DNA of 64,000 nucleotides from Aliivibrio sp. EL58 (lineage in GTDB: Bacteria; Pseudomonadota; Gammaproteobacteria; Enterobacterales; Vibrionaceae): the NCBI RefSeq assembly GCF_900312675.1, contig NZ_OMPC01000009.1, forward strand, positions 992,001 to 1,056,000, written 5' to 3'. The notes under the pieces are model-generated. The model saw only the letters and a program-made list of their open reading frames with translations, was not told the DNA's origin and ran no database searches. Positions 52,973-61,877 of the stretch are shown piece by piece (positions within the stretch are counted from its first letter, which is position 1; each line of letters opens with the position of its first letter). A program made the position numbers and the translations under genes.

Positions 52973-55245
52973 ACTAAGGCTGCCTCTTGTTGCTCTACTT
53001 CTTTACTCTTGTGTTTCAAGGCAAGATAAGTCACTGCCATTGCGATTAGCGAAATTGCAATCCACATGCTGCTTGTCATTGGTGCATTAGAGAAATTCGC
53101 AATTTGGTAGTACAGCGTTGACGATACGTACGCTAATAACATCGTCCAACCCGCAATAAAGTAAGAGTACTGACGACCAAACTCACGCATATATGCTCCC
53201 ATTGCAGCCACACATGGAGTGTAAAGCAGAATAAAGATTAAGTAAGCCATCGCACTTGCGCTAGTCACAAAGTGAGCTTGTAGATTACCAAAAATTGAAT
53301 CAGCAACACCTTGGTCCTCAGCAACAGCACTAGAGTCCGTTAAGTCACCGACTTCAACACCTAGAGGGTCTGAGTAGCTTAAACCAGATAGATTATCAGG
53401 AATAGACATAACTGCTTCTTCAAGGCTTGCCATTAAATCAAACTCAGCACCTTCATCTGCAGGATCTGAATATAAGCTGTTTAATGTACCGACTACCGCT
53501 TCTTTAGCAAAAATACCGGTAATAATACCAACCGTTGCTGGCCAGTTATCTTCTTGAATACCAATCGGCGCTAATACTGGAGTCACGATTTGAGCCGCTT
53601 TTGATAACACAGAGTTTTCACTATCTTCGTTACCAAATGAACCATCCATACCCAATGAGTTAAAGAAGCTTAAAATAGTTACAACAACAACAATCGTTTT
53701 ACCTGCTCCAAGAACAAAGCGCTTTAGTTTTTGCCATGTTTTAATCATGATGTTACGCATTGTTGGAAATTCATAATCTGGAATTTCCATAATAAACGTA
53801 TCACTACGACCCGGATAAATAGTGTGTTTTAGCAGTAAGCCTGTAAATACCGCAGCTAAAATACCAAGGAAGTACAAACCAAAGACTACGTTCTGACCAT
53901 TTTCTGGAAAGAAAGCCGCAGCAAATAGAGCATAAACAGGAAGACGTGCACCACATGACATAAATGGAGCCATTGATGCTGCCAGTTTACGTTCACGCTC
54001 TTGCTCTAACGTACGAGTTGCCATGATAGCAGGAACATTACAACCAAAGCCTAGAACCAAAGGAACAAACGCTTTACCTGGCAAACCAATCTTCTGCATT
54101 ACTTTATCAAGCACAAAAGCCGCACGAGCCATATAGCCAGAGCTTTCAAGTAAAGATAGGAATAAGTATAAACAACCGATTACTGGAATAAATGTCGCAA
54201 CAGTTTGAATACCACCACCAACACCATCAGCGATAAGTGTAACTAACCAAACAGGCAAATGGCCATCTAATAAATAATGGCTACCATCAACGAGTAATGC
54301 ACCAACACCAATATCAAAGAAATCAATGAATGCACTACCAATGTTAATAGAGAACATAAACATCAGGTACATGACAAAGAAAAAGAAAGGAACACCTATC
54401 CATTTATTCAAAATTACACGGTCAATTTTCTCACTGACACTATGGCTTAAACCACCTTCTTGACGACGTAATTGCTGACATAATTGATGTAAAAATGTGT
54501 ATCGACAATCCGCAATATGAAAATCAGCTTCGACTTGCGTCGTTAATACATTAGCAATATTAGCCACTGCATTTCTTTTTTCTGCTTCTAATGCATTCAA
54601 TACTAACGCGTCATTTTCTAGTGCACGAATAGCCAATGAACGACTTGATGCATAATCACTTGTAAATAATGATGACGCTTCCTCTATTGCCGCCTCAACT
54701 TGCTCACCATACGTCAACTCAAGCGGAGCCATTTTTATGCCTTGAGCAATAGATTTATGGAGTTTTTCTTTAAATTTATGAACTTGGCCATTATTGTTAG
54801 CAGAAAGAGCAAGTACAGGACAGCCTAGTTTTTTCTCTAACCCTTTAATATCAAGAACTTGTCGCTGACGCTTTAATACATCCATTTTATTCAGTACAAC
54901 GATCATTGGGCGACCCAATTCACGTAACTGTAACGTCATATATAAACTACGTTCTAAACAAGAGGCATCCACCACATTAATAATAACGTCGGCATCATGT
55001 GTTAGAACCGCTCTCGAAGCGATAGTTTCATCAAGACTATTTACATCATTACCACTGTCTAACGCATAGATACCAGGTAAATCCGTTAATAAAAACTCAT
55101 CACCTGAACACGTATATTTGCCTGTTTTCTTTTCGACTGTTACACCAGCCCAGTTACCAACTTGTTGCTTAGCACCAGTTAGGCCATTAAATAAGGTTGT
55201 TTTACCACTGTTTGGGTTACCTACAGTTAGTACTTGATACTGCAT
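52969..55245 (-). CDS. feoB: Ferrous-iron transporter FeoB
   Basis: A 758-residue inner-membrane Fe(II) transporter. The N-terminal G domain has VGNPNSGKTTLFNGLTGAKQ (G1), LPGIYALDSG (G3) and VLNKMD (G4). The membrane region carries two gate repeats; GFGCNVPAIMATRTLEQERE contains the conserved core cysteine. The gene follows feoA after one base and overlaps feoC. Expression is likely controlled by Fur from the site upstream of feoA. Confidence 0.96.
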   Translation of the reverse strand: MQYQVLTVGNPNSGKTTLFNGLTGAKQQVGNWAGVTVEKKTGKYTCSGDEFLLTDLPGIYALDSGNDVNSLDETIASRAVLTHDADVIINVVDASCLERSLYMTLQLRELGRPMIVVLNKMDVLKRQRQVLDIKGLEKKLGCPVLALSANNNGQVHKFKEKLHKSIAQGIKMAPLELTYGEQVEAAIEEASSLFTSDYASSRSLAIRALENDALVLNALEAEKRNAVANIANVLTTQVEADFHIADCRYTFLHQLCQQLRRQEGGLSHSVSEKIDRVILNKWIGVPFFFFVMYLMFMFSINIGSAFIDFFDIGVGALLVDGSHYLLDGHLPVWLVTLIADGVGGGIQTVATFIPVIGCLYLFLSLLESSGYMARAAFVLDKVMQKIGLPGKAFVPLVLGFGCNVPAIMATRTLEQERERKLAASMAPFMSCGARLPVYALFAAAFFPENGQNVVFGLYFLGILAAVFTGLLLKHTIYPGRSDTFIMEIPDYEFPTMRNIMIKTWQKLKRFVLGAGKTIVVVVTILSFFNSLGMDGSFGNEDSENSVLSKAAQIVTPVLAPIGIQEDNWPATVGIITGIFAKEAVVGTLNSLYSDPADEGAEFDLMASLEEAVMSIPDNLSGLSYSDPLGVEVGDLTDSSAVAEDQGVADSIFGNLQAHFVTSASAMAYLIFILLYTPCVAAMGAYMREFGRQYSYFIAGWTMLLAYVSSTLYYQIANFSNAPMTSSMWIAISLIAMAVTYLALKHKSKEVEQQEAALV

Positions 55246-55246
55246 C

Positions 55247-55474
55247 TTATAATTCCTTAACTGTGATCTGTTCTGCTAAATTTTTACGGATAGCGAGAGA
55301 AGTACCTCTTACGCTAATTTGTAATGGGTCACCCATTGGAGCTTTACGCAAAATAGAGATTTCCGTATGCGGTAGCATCCCCATTACCATTAGCTTCTTT
55401 CTTGTATCTGTTGGTAATAAAGACATATCTGTTACTACGGCTTTTTTTCCGCTATCTAATTGCGTTAGTTTCAT
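55247..55474 (-). CDS. feoA: FeoA ferrous-iron transport accessory protein
   Basis: A 75-residue SH3-like protein (MKLTQLDSGKKAVVTDM and MGMLPHTEISILRKAPMGDP). It is needed for FeoB function. The ATG at 55474 with GGAG six bases upstream is preferred; a start at 55501 would place the first codons in the Fur box. First gene of feoABC. Confidence 0.92.
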   Translation of the reverse strand: MKLTQLDSGKKAVVTDMSLLPTDTRKKLMVMGMLPHTEISILRKAPMGDPLQISVRGTSLAIRKNLAEQITVKEL

Positions 55475-55486
55475 CTCAAGCTCCAC

Positions 55487-55505
55487 GATAGTGAGAATCA
55501 TTATT
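55487..55505 (-). promoter_or_regulatory. Fur box of feoABC
   Basis: The 19 bases match the Fur consensus GATAATGATAATCATTATC at 16 positions. They lie immediately upstream of the feoA ribosome site, close to a TATAGAAT-like -10 element on the minus strand near 55515-55522. This predicts iron repression of the operon. Confidence 0.8.
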
Positions 55506-55556
55506 ATTTCGTTTCATTCTATAACTTACGCTTACATTTTTCTTGCGCTAAATCAA

Positions 55557-55580
55557 TTTTTGTCAGTAAATTGACAAAAA
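55557..55580. repeat. Inverted repeat upstream of feoABC
   Basis: TTTTTGTCA and TGACAAAAA are perfect nine-base arms around GTAAAT. No T-run follows on either strand, so an operator role is more likely than termination. The binding protein is unknown. Confidence 0.5.
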
Positions 55581-55804
55581 CCCTATAAATGTTCCATTTT
55601 AAAGAAAAATAAGTTTCGGGATTACATTAATAATTAACGTCAATTACGTTAAAAACACTTGAACTCAAATGACGTTAAAATAAATAATAAATAAGACAAA
55701 ACCGACAAGATTAAAATAATAACTTAAAATCAATAGCTTGCACAAAGAAGTAGTAGCTTGTCGCTTTTGTACTAGAGGATTGTCGTTATTTTGATATGTA
55801 AAAT

Positions 55805-55959
55805 AAGCGTGGGGACGTATAGTCATTTACATCGAGAGGGAGACCTCTTAATTTTTATTCTAATAGAGGTGATAGGATTACTCTTATTACCTCGGCAGCA
55901 AGCGAAGGTATCTTTGATGCCCGCGACGTAGTCCCCCCGGCTACGTCGCGATCTTTTTT
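55805..55959 (+). ncRNA. Candidate small RNA with strong rho-independent terminator
   Basis: A perfect ten-pair stem CGCGACGTAG/CTACGTCGCG (55922-55931 with 55941-55950) followed by ATCTTTTTT ends a plus-strand transcript, yet no plus-strand gene is near. Upstream, two mutually exclusive hairpins (AGAGG with CCTCT, or ACCTCT with AGAGGT) and a TACCT/AGGTA stem suggest a structured RNA of about 150 bases. The 5' end is a guess; no convincing promoter was found. It is not a known vibrio sRNA that I recognise (not Spot 42, Qrr or CsrB). Confidence 0.5.
55922..55959 (+). terminator. Strong orphan terminator on the plus strand
   Basis: Ten perfect G/C-rich pairs, loop TCCCCCCGG, and a T-tract. 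The next gene is on the other strand and ends at 55990, and the minus-strand reading of this hairpin lacks a T-tract, so it serves an independent plus-strand transcript. Confidence 0.85.
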
Positions 55960-55989
55960 CTCATCTATATCTTTCTTAGTTCAATCCCA

Positions 55990-58900
55990 TCACTCTTCAT
56001 TTTCAGTGACAAATTGTGTTGGAGATAATCCATAATGACGCTTAAATCGTTTACTAAAATAAGATGGGTCATTAAAGCCTGAATCAAATGCCGCATCAGC
56101 AACTTTACTCCCTGAAATCAATAACTCACATGCTTTTTCTAGCTTAACTTCAATCAAGTACTCCATAAATGAACGTTGAGTGAACATCTTAAATTTACGC
56201 TGAAAGTTTCGTTCAGAAATAAATAATGCTTTTGCTACTGCTCGAGTACCAAACCCAGAATCATGATAATTATCTTCAACTATTTGATAGACACCTATTA
56301 GCCACTCCTGTTGTGTGTCTTTCTCAACGGCAGTACTACCTTCTGATTTTATATATTTCGTTTTATCACTCAATATATCGCTGGCAATAGGCCAAGAGAG
56401 TGCCAGTTCATTTTCACCAAGTGTGTTTTTTGTGATTTCAAAGTGGCCTCCATTTTGTACTGTTAATTGCTTAACAGAAGAAAGCCCTAAAGCTTGGTTG
56501 AGTACTTCTATAACCTCGGTTAAATCTACTCGCTTCAACTCTTCTAATTCATCGACACTAATGCTATCTCCTTCACTCAAGAAGTAAGCGATTACTCTCT
56601 GATCATGACAATCAATACGTATTGTCACTTGCTCACCAAACTGGCTTCTTTTTAATAAATTGAAAAGTAAATTATTAAAAATCGCATCAATCAATAATGG
56701 CTGAACAAAGACAGAGCAACTCGTTGAATTATCATCTAAATCGAGTTCAACGCCTTTTGTATGATACTCATCTTTCCAACTCTTAACTGCAGCCCTTAAT
56801 AGCGGTGTAAATACCTGATTGGTTCGATTATTTTTTTGCAACATCACAAAAGGCTCAATATTCGTTAACTGCTTCAATAGCGTTAAGCTGTATTCACATT
56901 GATTAGCCAGAAGCAAATTAGTTAATGACCCTCTCTTTTGTAAATTACTTTGGATTTCTCTGATTGGTTGCTCTACTTGTTCTGCCATTTCAGATATTAC
57001 ATGCTGCCTCACTGTAAGTAACTTCTGTAATTGTCGGTTGCTTGATATTAATACCTTACCTTGATTACTCAACTGAAGTGTTTTCCGCTCTACTCGTTTT
57101 TTCAATCGCTCATTACTTTTTTTAATCTCTTTTGATCGCCAAAAGTAAATACCAACCACACTAAGCAGAAGAAAACTAAACACTGAAAATATGAACCAAG
57201 GAGCGAAAAACCAAGGGACTTCTACATAAAATAAAAACTCGGTGACTTGGCTTGTTCGTTGACCAATATTACGAGGCTTAATTCTTAAGGTGTATTTTCC
57301 AGGTTTTAAAGAATCAAAAATAAGTGAGTTGCCATCAATATTTTGCCATGTTGTATCACTAGCACCAACTAACTGGTAGGAAAGAGCCGTGTTTTGAAAC
57401 TCAGGTAAAACCCCGAATAAAAAAGAGATACTTGCCCCATACGGGATAGGTTCTAAGCGCTTTTTATCAGAACCATAGCTAATGGTAGAATGATCGATAT
57501 TAATCTGACTAAAAACAACGTGTGGTTTGGTGATTTGATACTCAAGTAATTCTTGTTCATTCGCTAAAAAAAGACCATCTTTACTCACAAACATCATTGT
57601 TCCATTAGATGAAATAGAACATAGCCCAGTTAATAGTTCATTATTAATGAGCCCTCTTTGACTACCAAAGTGCTTGGTTAAACGACCTTGGTGAGTATAT
57701 AAAGAAAGACCTTTACTTGATGACAACCAGACTCCATTGCTGGTAGATAATACACAATGAGGCGTCGTGTATTTTGCAGATAATGGGATGTCTCTTCTCC
57801 CTTTATTTTGCTCACTGATCTGCAAACCATAGTTACTTACTATCCATGAATTTCCATATTCAGTATCGACCATATCAAGAATGCTACCAGCACTAACATA
57901 GACGTAATCAAATGTCAGGGCGCCGTTTTCGTATCGATACATACCCATATTAGTACCAATAGATAGTTGGCCATTTTTATTTTCATATAAATGAGTAATT
58001 TTACTAGAATATTTCTTCTCTAAAACCCAAGAAAAACCCAAGTCCATCAACTGAGTGGTCTTGGTATTATATTTGTATAAACCATCATTACTGGAAAACC
58101 ATAAAATACCGGAAGAATCCATTAGCAAGTTATCGATATTCTTACTCTTAATTCCCTCAAGCCCCTTTGGCAGGCTAATTTCTTTTGTCTTTCTATCAAC
58201 TTGATAAACACCAGTTGTCGTCCCAGCCCATACAAAACCTTGTCCATAGCTAAGATCATTTACATGATGTGATATTACTTCATGAATAGTAGATTGTAAG
58301 TCCAGCGAATTTATCCAAAATAATCCCGTCGTAGAACTAAACCAGGCATTGTCATCTGGGGTCTGCAAAATAGCGGTTATTTCATTCACATCTAGTCTCC
58401 CATTCGCTTCTTTATAGCGAATACGAGAAAATAATCGACTGCCATCAGAGTAATAGCTAACACCATTATCGGTGGCAACCCAAACCCCATTATTCTTATC
58501 TTCGAGTAAGGCATAAATTTTATTGCCTTCCAGTGAGTAATCATCTCGAACAATCGATTGAAAGTATTCAAGTTGTTGGCTTGAAAAATTCCATTTATAT
58601 AAACCATTATCGGTTCCAAACCAAAATGATTCATTTGTCTCAGCAAACGACAATAACGATTTTTTGATTGGTATCTTGCGATCAATCGTTAGCTTCTCTT
58701 CAGCTAGCTCTGTTAACCAAATACTGTCATGTGTACCAAGAATGATTTGATCTTTTTCTTCTGAATAAAAAATAGCATCAATGTACTGCCCCAAAAATAA
58801 CGGGGTATACGTTTCTGTTACCTGATCAAATTCAAATAGTCCTTCTGAAGTTGCCACTAGCCAACGCCTATCAATGTAAATAGCGTCCGTTATTTCTATT

Positions 58901-59394
58901 TCATTAATAATAGAACTGGTATTCGAATCTACAATATTCGCGCTAATAAACGATTCATCTTCAGGCTCGTAAATGAAAAATTGCTCTCCATCATGCCCCC
59001 AAAACACGCCATTACTTTGGTGTAAGCTGCGCTGTTTACTGCCTAATGGTAGCTCAAATTCAATATTGGAACCGGTCTGATTAGACCAACTCTGAATTTT
59101 ATTCTCTTTGATAAACCAAAACTTATCATCAAGATATGAAATTTCTCTTGGAAGTTGTGTATCTGATTTTTCACCTAAGGTGAGAATATTTTGTCCATCA
59201 AATAAATGAATTTGTCCATACACGTCGTACATCCAAACCGCACCATCATCACGCAAAAAAAGCTGCTGAGCTGTTATATACTGACCATCAGTATGAATTG
59301 GCATTGGATAGAAAATCGTATTGCTTGCAAAAGAAGAAGTAAAAGTAGAGAAAGAGATAAAAATACTTAGCATAAGTATTCTGAATAAAGACAT
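55990..59394 (-). CDS. Membrane-bound propeller sensor/AraC-type regulator with degenerate kinase core
   Basis: A 1134-residue protein. A signal sequence (ILMLSIFISFSTFTSSFA) leads to a periplasmic two-component-regulator propeller (about residues 30-620, with repeats such as SSGILWFSSNDGLYKYN), a Y_Y_Y domain (about 650-735), one membrane helix (near 740), a coiled coil, a kinase-like region, and a C-terminal AraC domain (about 1030-1134, AKALFISERNFQRKFKMF and YFSKRFKRHYGLSPTQF). The expected His-box reads SEMAEQVEQPIREIQ without histidine, the ATP-binding G boxes are eroded, and no receiver domain lies between kinase and AraC parts. It may thus act as a one-component membrane regulator. 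Ligand and targets unknown. Confidence 0.85.
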   Translation of the reverse strand: MSLFRILMLSIFISFSTFTSSFASNTIFYPMPIHTDGQYITAQQLFLRDDGAVWMYDVYGQIHLFDGQNILTLGEKSDTQLPREISYLDDKFWFIKENKIQSWSNQTGSNIEFELPLGSKQRSLHQSNGVFWGHDGEQFFIYEPEDESFISANIVDSNTSSIINEIEITDAIYIDRRWLVATSEGLFEFDQVTETYTPLFLGQYIDAIFYSEEKDQIILGTHDSIWLTELAEEKLTIDRKIPIKKSLLSFAETNESFWFGTDNGLYKWNFSSQQLEYFQSIVRDDYSLEGNKIYALLEDKNNGVWVATDNGVSYYSDGSRLFSRIRYKEANGRLDVNEITAILQTPDDNAWFSSTTGLFWINSLDLQSTIHEVISHHVNDLSYGQGFVWAGTTTGVYQVDRKTKEISLPKGLEGIKSKNIDNLLMDSSGILWFSSNDGLYKYNTKTTQLMDLGFSWVLEKKYSSKITHLYENKNGQLSIGTNMGMYRYENGALTFDYVYVSAGSILDMVDTEYGNSWIVSNYGLQISEQNKGRRDIPLSAKYTTPHCVLSTSNGVWLSSSKGLSLYTHQGRLTKHFGSQRGLINNELLTGLCSISSNGTMMFVSKDGLFLANEQELLEYQITKPHVVFSQINIDHSTISYGSDKKRLEPIPYGASISFLFGVLPEFQNTALSYQLVGASDTTWQNIDGNSLIFDSLKPGKYTLRIKPRNIGQRTSQVTEFLFYVEVPWFFAPWFIFSVFSFLLLSVVGIYFWRSKEIKKSNERLKKRVERKTLQLSNQGKVLISSNRQLQKLLTVRQHVISEMAEQVEQPIREIQSNLQKRGSLTNLLLANQCEYSLTLLKQLTNIEPFVMLQKNNRTNQVFTPLLRAAVKSWKDEYHTKGVELDLDDNSTSCSVFVQPLLIDAIFNNLLFNLLKRSQFGEQVTIRIDCHDQRVIAYFLSEGDSISVDELEELKRVDLTEVIEVLNQALGLSSVKQLTVQNGGHFEITKNTLGENELALSWPIASDILSDKTKYIKSEGSTAVEKDTQQEWLIGVYQIVEDNYHDSGFGTRAVAKALFISERNFQRKFKMFTQRSFMEYLIEVKLEKACELLISGSKVADAAFDSGFNDPSYFSKRFKRHYGLSPTQFVTENEE

Positions 59395-59500
59395 CTACTC
59401 GCCTTGAGATAAAAAATAAAAGGATTCAATATGATAGAAAAAGTCTACCTATATAGCAATGAAGGAAATTCGATTATCAATGTTGGCGAGAGGAAAAAAC

Positions 59501-59541
59501 AAAAGCCCTTTTTATTCAAAAAATAAAAAGGGCTTTAATTG
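59501..59541 (-). terminator. Terminator of the znuA-mepM operon
   Basis: AAAGCCCTTTTTATT pairs perfectly with AATAAAAAGGGCTTT. On the minus strand a T-rich tract follows, so it ends the mepM transcript. Confidence 0.9.
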
Positions 59542-59558
59542 AGGTTAATTAACTATTC

Positions 59559-60911
59559 TTAAACTTGATCACGTAACGCATCAATGGTTAATTGGGCTTG
59601 CTGTTTAAAGTGCGCTCTTTCCGCATTAGCAACAGGGGATGCCTGAGGTAATGGGACTTTCAATGCATTTACTGCACGGCCATTTTTAATTAGCTCATAA
59701 TGCAAGTGAGGGCCAGTTGAGCGACCAGTATTACCACTTAAGGCAATCTTATCTCCCATTGATACTTTCTGCCCTTTCTTCACTAAAATCTTACTTAAAT
59801 GAAGATAACGCGTCATGTACTCACGCCCATGTTTGATAATCACATAGTTACCCGCAAGAGGGTGATGTAAAGCTCTCACAACAACACCATCACCTGTGGC
59901 GTAAACAGCAGTTCCTACAGGAGCGGCAAAATCGGTTCCGTTATGTGGTGAAATACGCCCTGTTATTGGGTGTTTACGGTACGGATTAAACGGCGAACTA
60001 ACTCTAAAACGTTGATGTGTTGGGTAACGTTCCAATGCTCGGTTCAAACTGCGTCCTTGAACATCATAATAATGTCCATCGGTATGTTTAAGTAATGTGA
60101 TTTCTCTATTACCATTTTTATACAATACCGCTTCTACATCACCAGATGACACGGCTTTACCATCAATAAACTCTCTATTGATTTCTACCGCAAATTTATC
60201 ACCTTTACGCGCTTCTTTGCCAAAATCAAATTTCCACTGTAATTGCTTCGCTAGTATCTGAATTTGACCAGGTGTTAGACCTGCTGCTCGTGCTGAATTA
60301 TAAAAATTACTGGTCACTCTACCTGCTAGAAATACCGGTTTAATTTCACCTTTCTCTTCTACTTGATCAAAGGTGTACTGGTTTCCATTCCAAGCGTAAA
60401 CATCAGTGTTTTTAATATTACGATGAATTTTTAACTCAGTTAATTTTCCATCTTCATCCTGTTGCCATTCTAAATCAACACCGACACGCATATTTGCCGC
60501 TGATTTATTCACTTCAAGCAGTGAATACATATCAGACATTGGCAATGCATATTGATTAAAAATAGCACCTAATGTCTCACCTGAAGCTACAGTATGAGAA
60601 TGTAAGATATCTTTTGCGGCTAGTTGTTCATCTAGTTCATCTTTAGGCGCATTAAATTCAGGATCATTAGGTTCAAAAATCGTACCTACTGGTTCACTGT
60701 TTTGATCTGCTAATGTTTGAAGATTTTCGCTTGATAAAGAAACCTCATTTCTATTTGAAACAGAAGAGGTACTCTGTAAGCTATGTGTTGGTTTCCAGAT
60801 AAAAATAGCGCAAGTAAATAGGAATAAAGACAATAGAACAAACTTATGCCTTTTAGATAGCGTACCCAATCTAGTTGCTATAACTTCTTTATATTTTATT
60901 GACTTAGACAA
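59559..60911 (-). CDS. mepM: M23 murein DD-endopeptidase MepM/ShyB-like
   Basis: A 450-residue cell-wall hydrolase with one N-terminal membrane helix (FVLLSLFLFTCAIFIW), a LysM-like segment (SHTVASGETLGAIFNQYALP), and a C-terminal LytM/M23 domain. Zinc ligands are seen in HNGTDFAAPVGT and GPHLHYEL (HxH). It cuts peptide crosslinks to let the wall expand. It overlaps the znuA end by sixteen bases, so it is transcribed with zinc uptake. That suits a zinc enzyme and resembles the Zur-controlled ShyB idea in V. cholerae, which I mention from memory. Confidence 0.9.
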   Translation of the reverse strand: MSKSIKYKEVIATRLGTLSKRHKFVLLSLFLFTCAIFIWKPTHSLQSTSSVSNRNEVSLSSENLQTLADQNSEPVGTIFEPNDPEFNAPKDELDEQLAAKDILHSHTVASGETLGAIFNQYALPMSDMYSLLEVNKSAANMRVGVDLEWQQDEDGKLTELKIHRNIKNTDVYAWNGNQYTFDQVEEKGEIKPVFLAGRVTSNFYNSARAAGLTPGQIQILAKQLQWKFDFGKEARKGDKFAVEINREFIDGKAVSSGDVEAVLYKNGNREITLLKHTDGHYYDVQGRSLNRALERYPTHQRFRVSSPFNPYRKHPITGRISPHNGTDFAAPVGTAVYATGDGVVVRALHHPLAGNYVIIKHGREYMTRYLHLSKILVKKGQKVSMGDKIALSGNTGRSTGPHLHYELIKNGRAVNALKVPLPQASPVANAERAHFKQQAQLTIDALRDQV

Positions 60912-61789
60912 CGTGATAACTCATTACTGATGGTTGATAAAAATATAAAATAAGCACCCTCTTCATCTGCTTGCTGTATCGCTAAAGGATCTAGTTCACC
61001 TTTATGCACCTCAGTACCTCTGGTAATTGTTGTTACAATTGCTGGTTCAAACTGAGGTTCTGCAAAGACACATACTGCTTGCTGATTTAAAAGTGATTTT
61101 TTTATCTTAATCAAAGTTTTTGCACCCGGTTTTCTATCCGGACTCACCGTAAAGTGCCCCAAGTTATTCATTCCAAAATAACGTTCAAAATAGCCATATG
61201 CATCATGAAATACAAAGTATCCTTTATCTTGCACTGGCTTAAGTTGGTCTGAAATTGTCTTCACTGCCTGTGTTAACTTATTTTCAAACACAGCAAGGTT
61301 AGACTGATATTGTTCTTTATTCAATGGATCCTTTTTAATCAGCTGTACGGTTATCTCTTTTGCGACACCTAATGATTCCTTTGGACCTAACCAAAAGTGC
61401 GGGTCGGTATTGTGATGATGACCATCGTCTTCACCATGAGCATCATGACCATGTTGATCAAAATGGAAAAAATCAACCGAACTAAACTGGCTAATCGTCA
61501 CTACATTTTTTTGATCTTCTAATATTTTACTTAAAAAAGGTTCTAAATCATTTCCATACCAAATGATCATGTCTGCTTTTTTGACTTTCTTTATATCTGA
61601 AGGGCGTAATGCATAATCATGAGGAGAAGCACTTTGAGGTACAAGATAAGAAGAATCTGATACACCACGTGTTAATTCTTGCACAATTAAGTGAATAGGC
61701 TTCACTGAAGACAACACTGTCATCGCTTGGGCTTGAGCCCCTAATAAAGTGCATAAACACAAGGCTATAAATTGAATTTTTTTACTCAT
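60896..61789 (-). CDS. znuA: Zinc ABC transporter substrate-binding protein ZnuA
   Basis: A 297-residue periplasmic zinc-binding protein. Signal IQFIALCLCTLLGAQAQA; ligands in VKPIHLIVQEL, a His/Asp-rich loop (HFDQHGHDAHGEDDGHHH), and DPHFWLGP. FHDAYGYFERYFG supplies the third ligand region. It delivers Zn(II) to ZnuB. Divergent from znuCB across a Zur box. Confidence 0.95.
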   Translation of the reverse strand: MSKKIQFIALCLCTLLGAQAQAMTVLSSVKPIHLIVQELTRGVSDSSYLVPQSASPHDYALRPSDIKKVKKADMIIWYGNDLEPFLSKILEDQKNVVTISQFSSVDFFHFDQHGHDAHGEDDGHHHNTDPHFWLGPKESLGVAKEITVQLIKKDPLNKEQYQSNLAVFENKLTQAVKTISDQLKPVQDKGYFVFHDAYGYFERYFGMNNLGHFTVSPDRKPGAKTLIKIKKSLLNQQAVCVFAEPQFEPAIVTTITRGTEVHKGELDPLAIQQADEEGAYFIFLSTISNELSRCLSQ

Positions 61790-61827
61790 GAGCTTCTCTT
61801 AAAAAATGTGATGGCGATTGGATTTCT

Positions 61828-61850
61828 AAAATGTTACATTATAACACTTA
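61828..61850. promoter_or_regulatory. Zur box between znuA and znuCB
   Basis: TGTTACATTATAACA at 61832-61846 differs at one position from the gammaproteobacterial Zur core TGTTATANTATAACA. It lies centrally in the 88-bp divergent region, so one site would control znuA-mepM and znuCB together, repressing both when zinc is ample. Confidence 0.85.
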
Positions 61851-61877
61851 CTAATTGCAAATGACTCTTATTAAAAA

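Larger units (their letters stand above)
55475..55989. other. 515-bp region between feoA and the propeller/AraC gene
   Basis: No protein gene is seen. From left to right it holds the feoA ribosome site and Fur box, a 9-bp-armed inverted repeat (TTTTTGTCA at 55557-55565, TGACAAAAA at 55572-55580), a dyad TTAACGT/ACGTTAA (55634-55652) with a third ACGTTAA at 55672-55678, and a candidate small RNA ending in a strong terminator near 55959. Confidence 0.6.
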
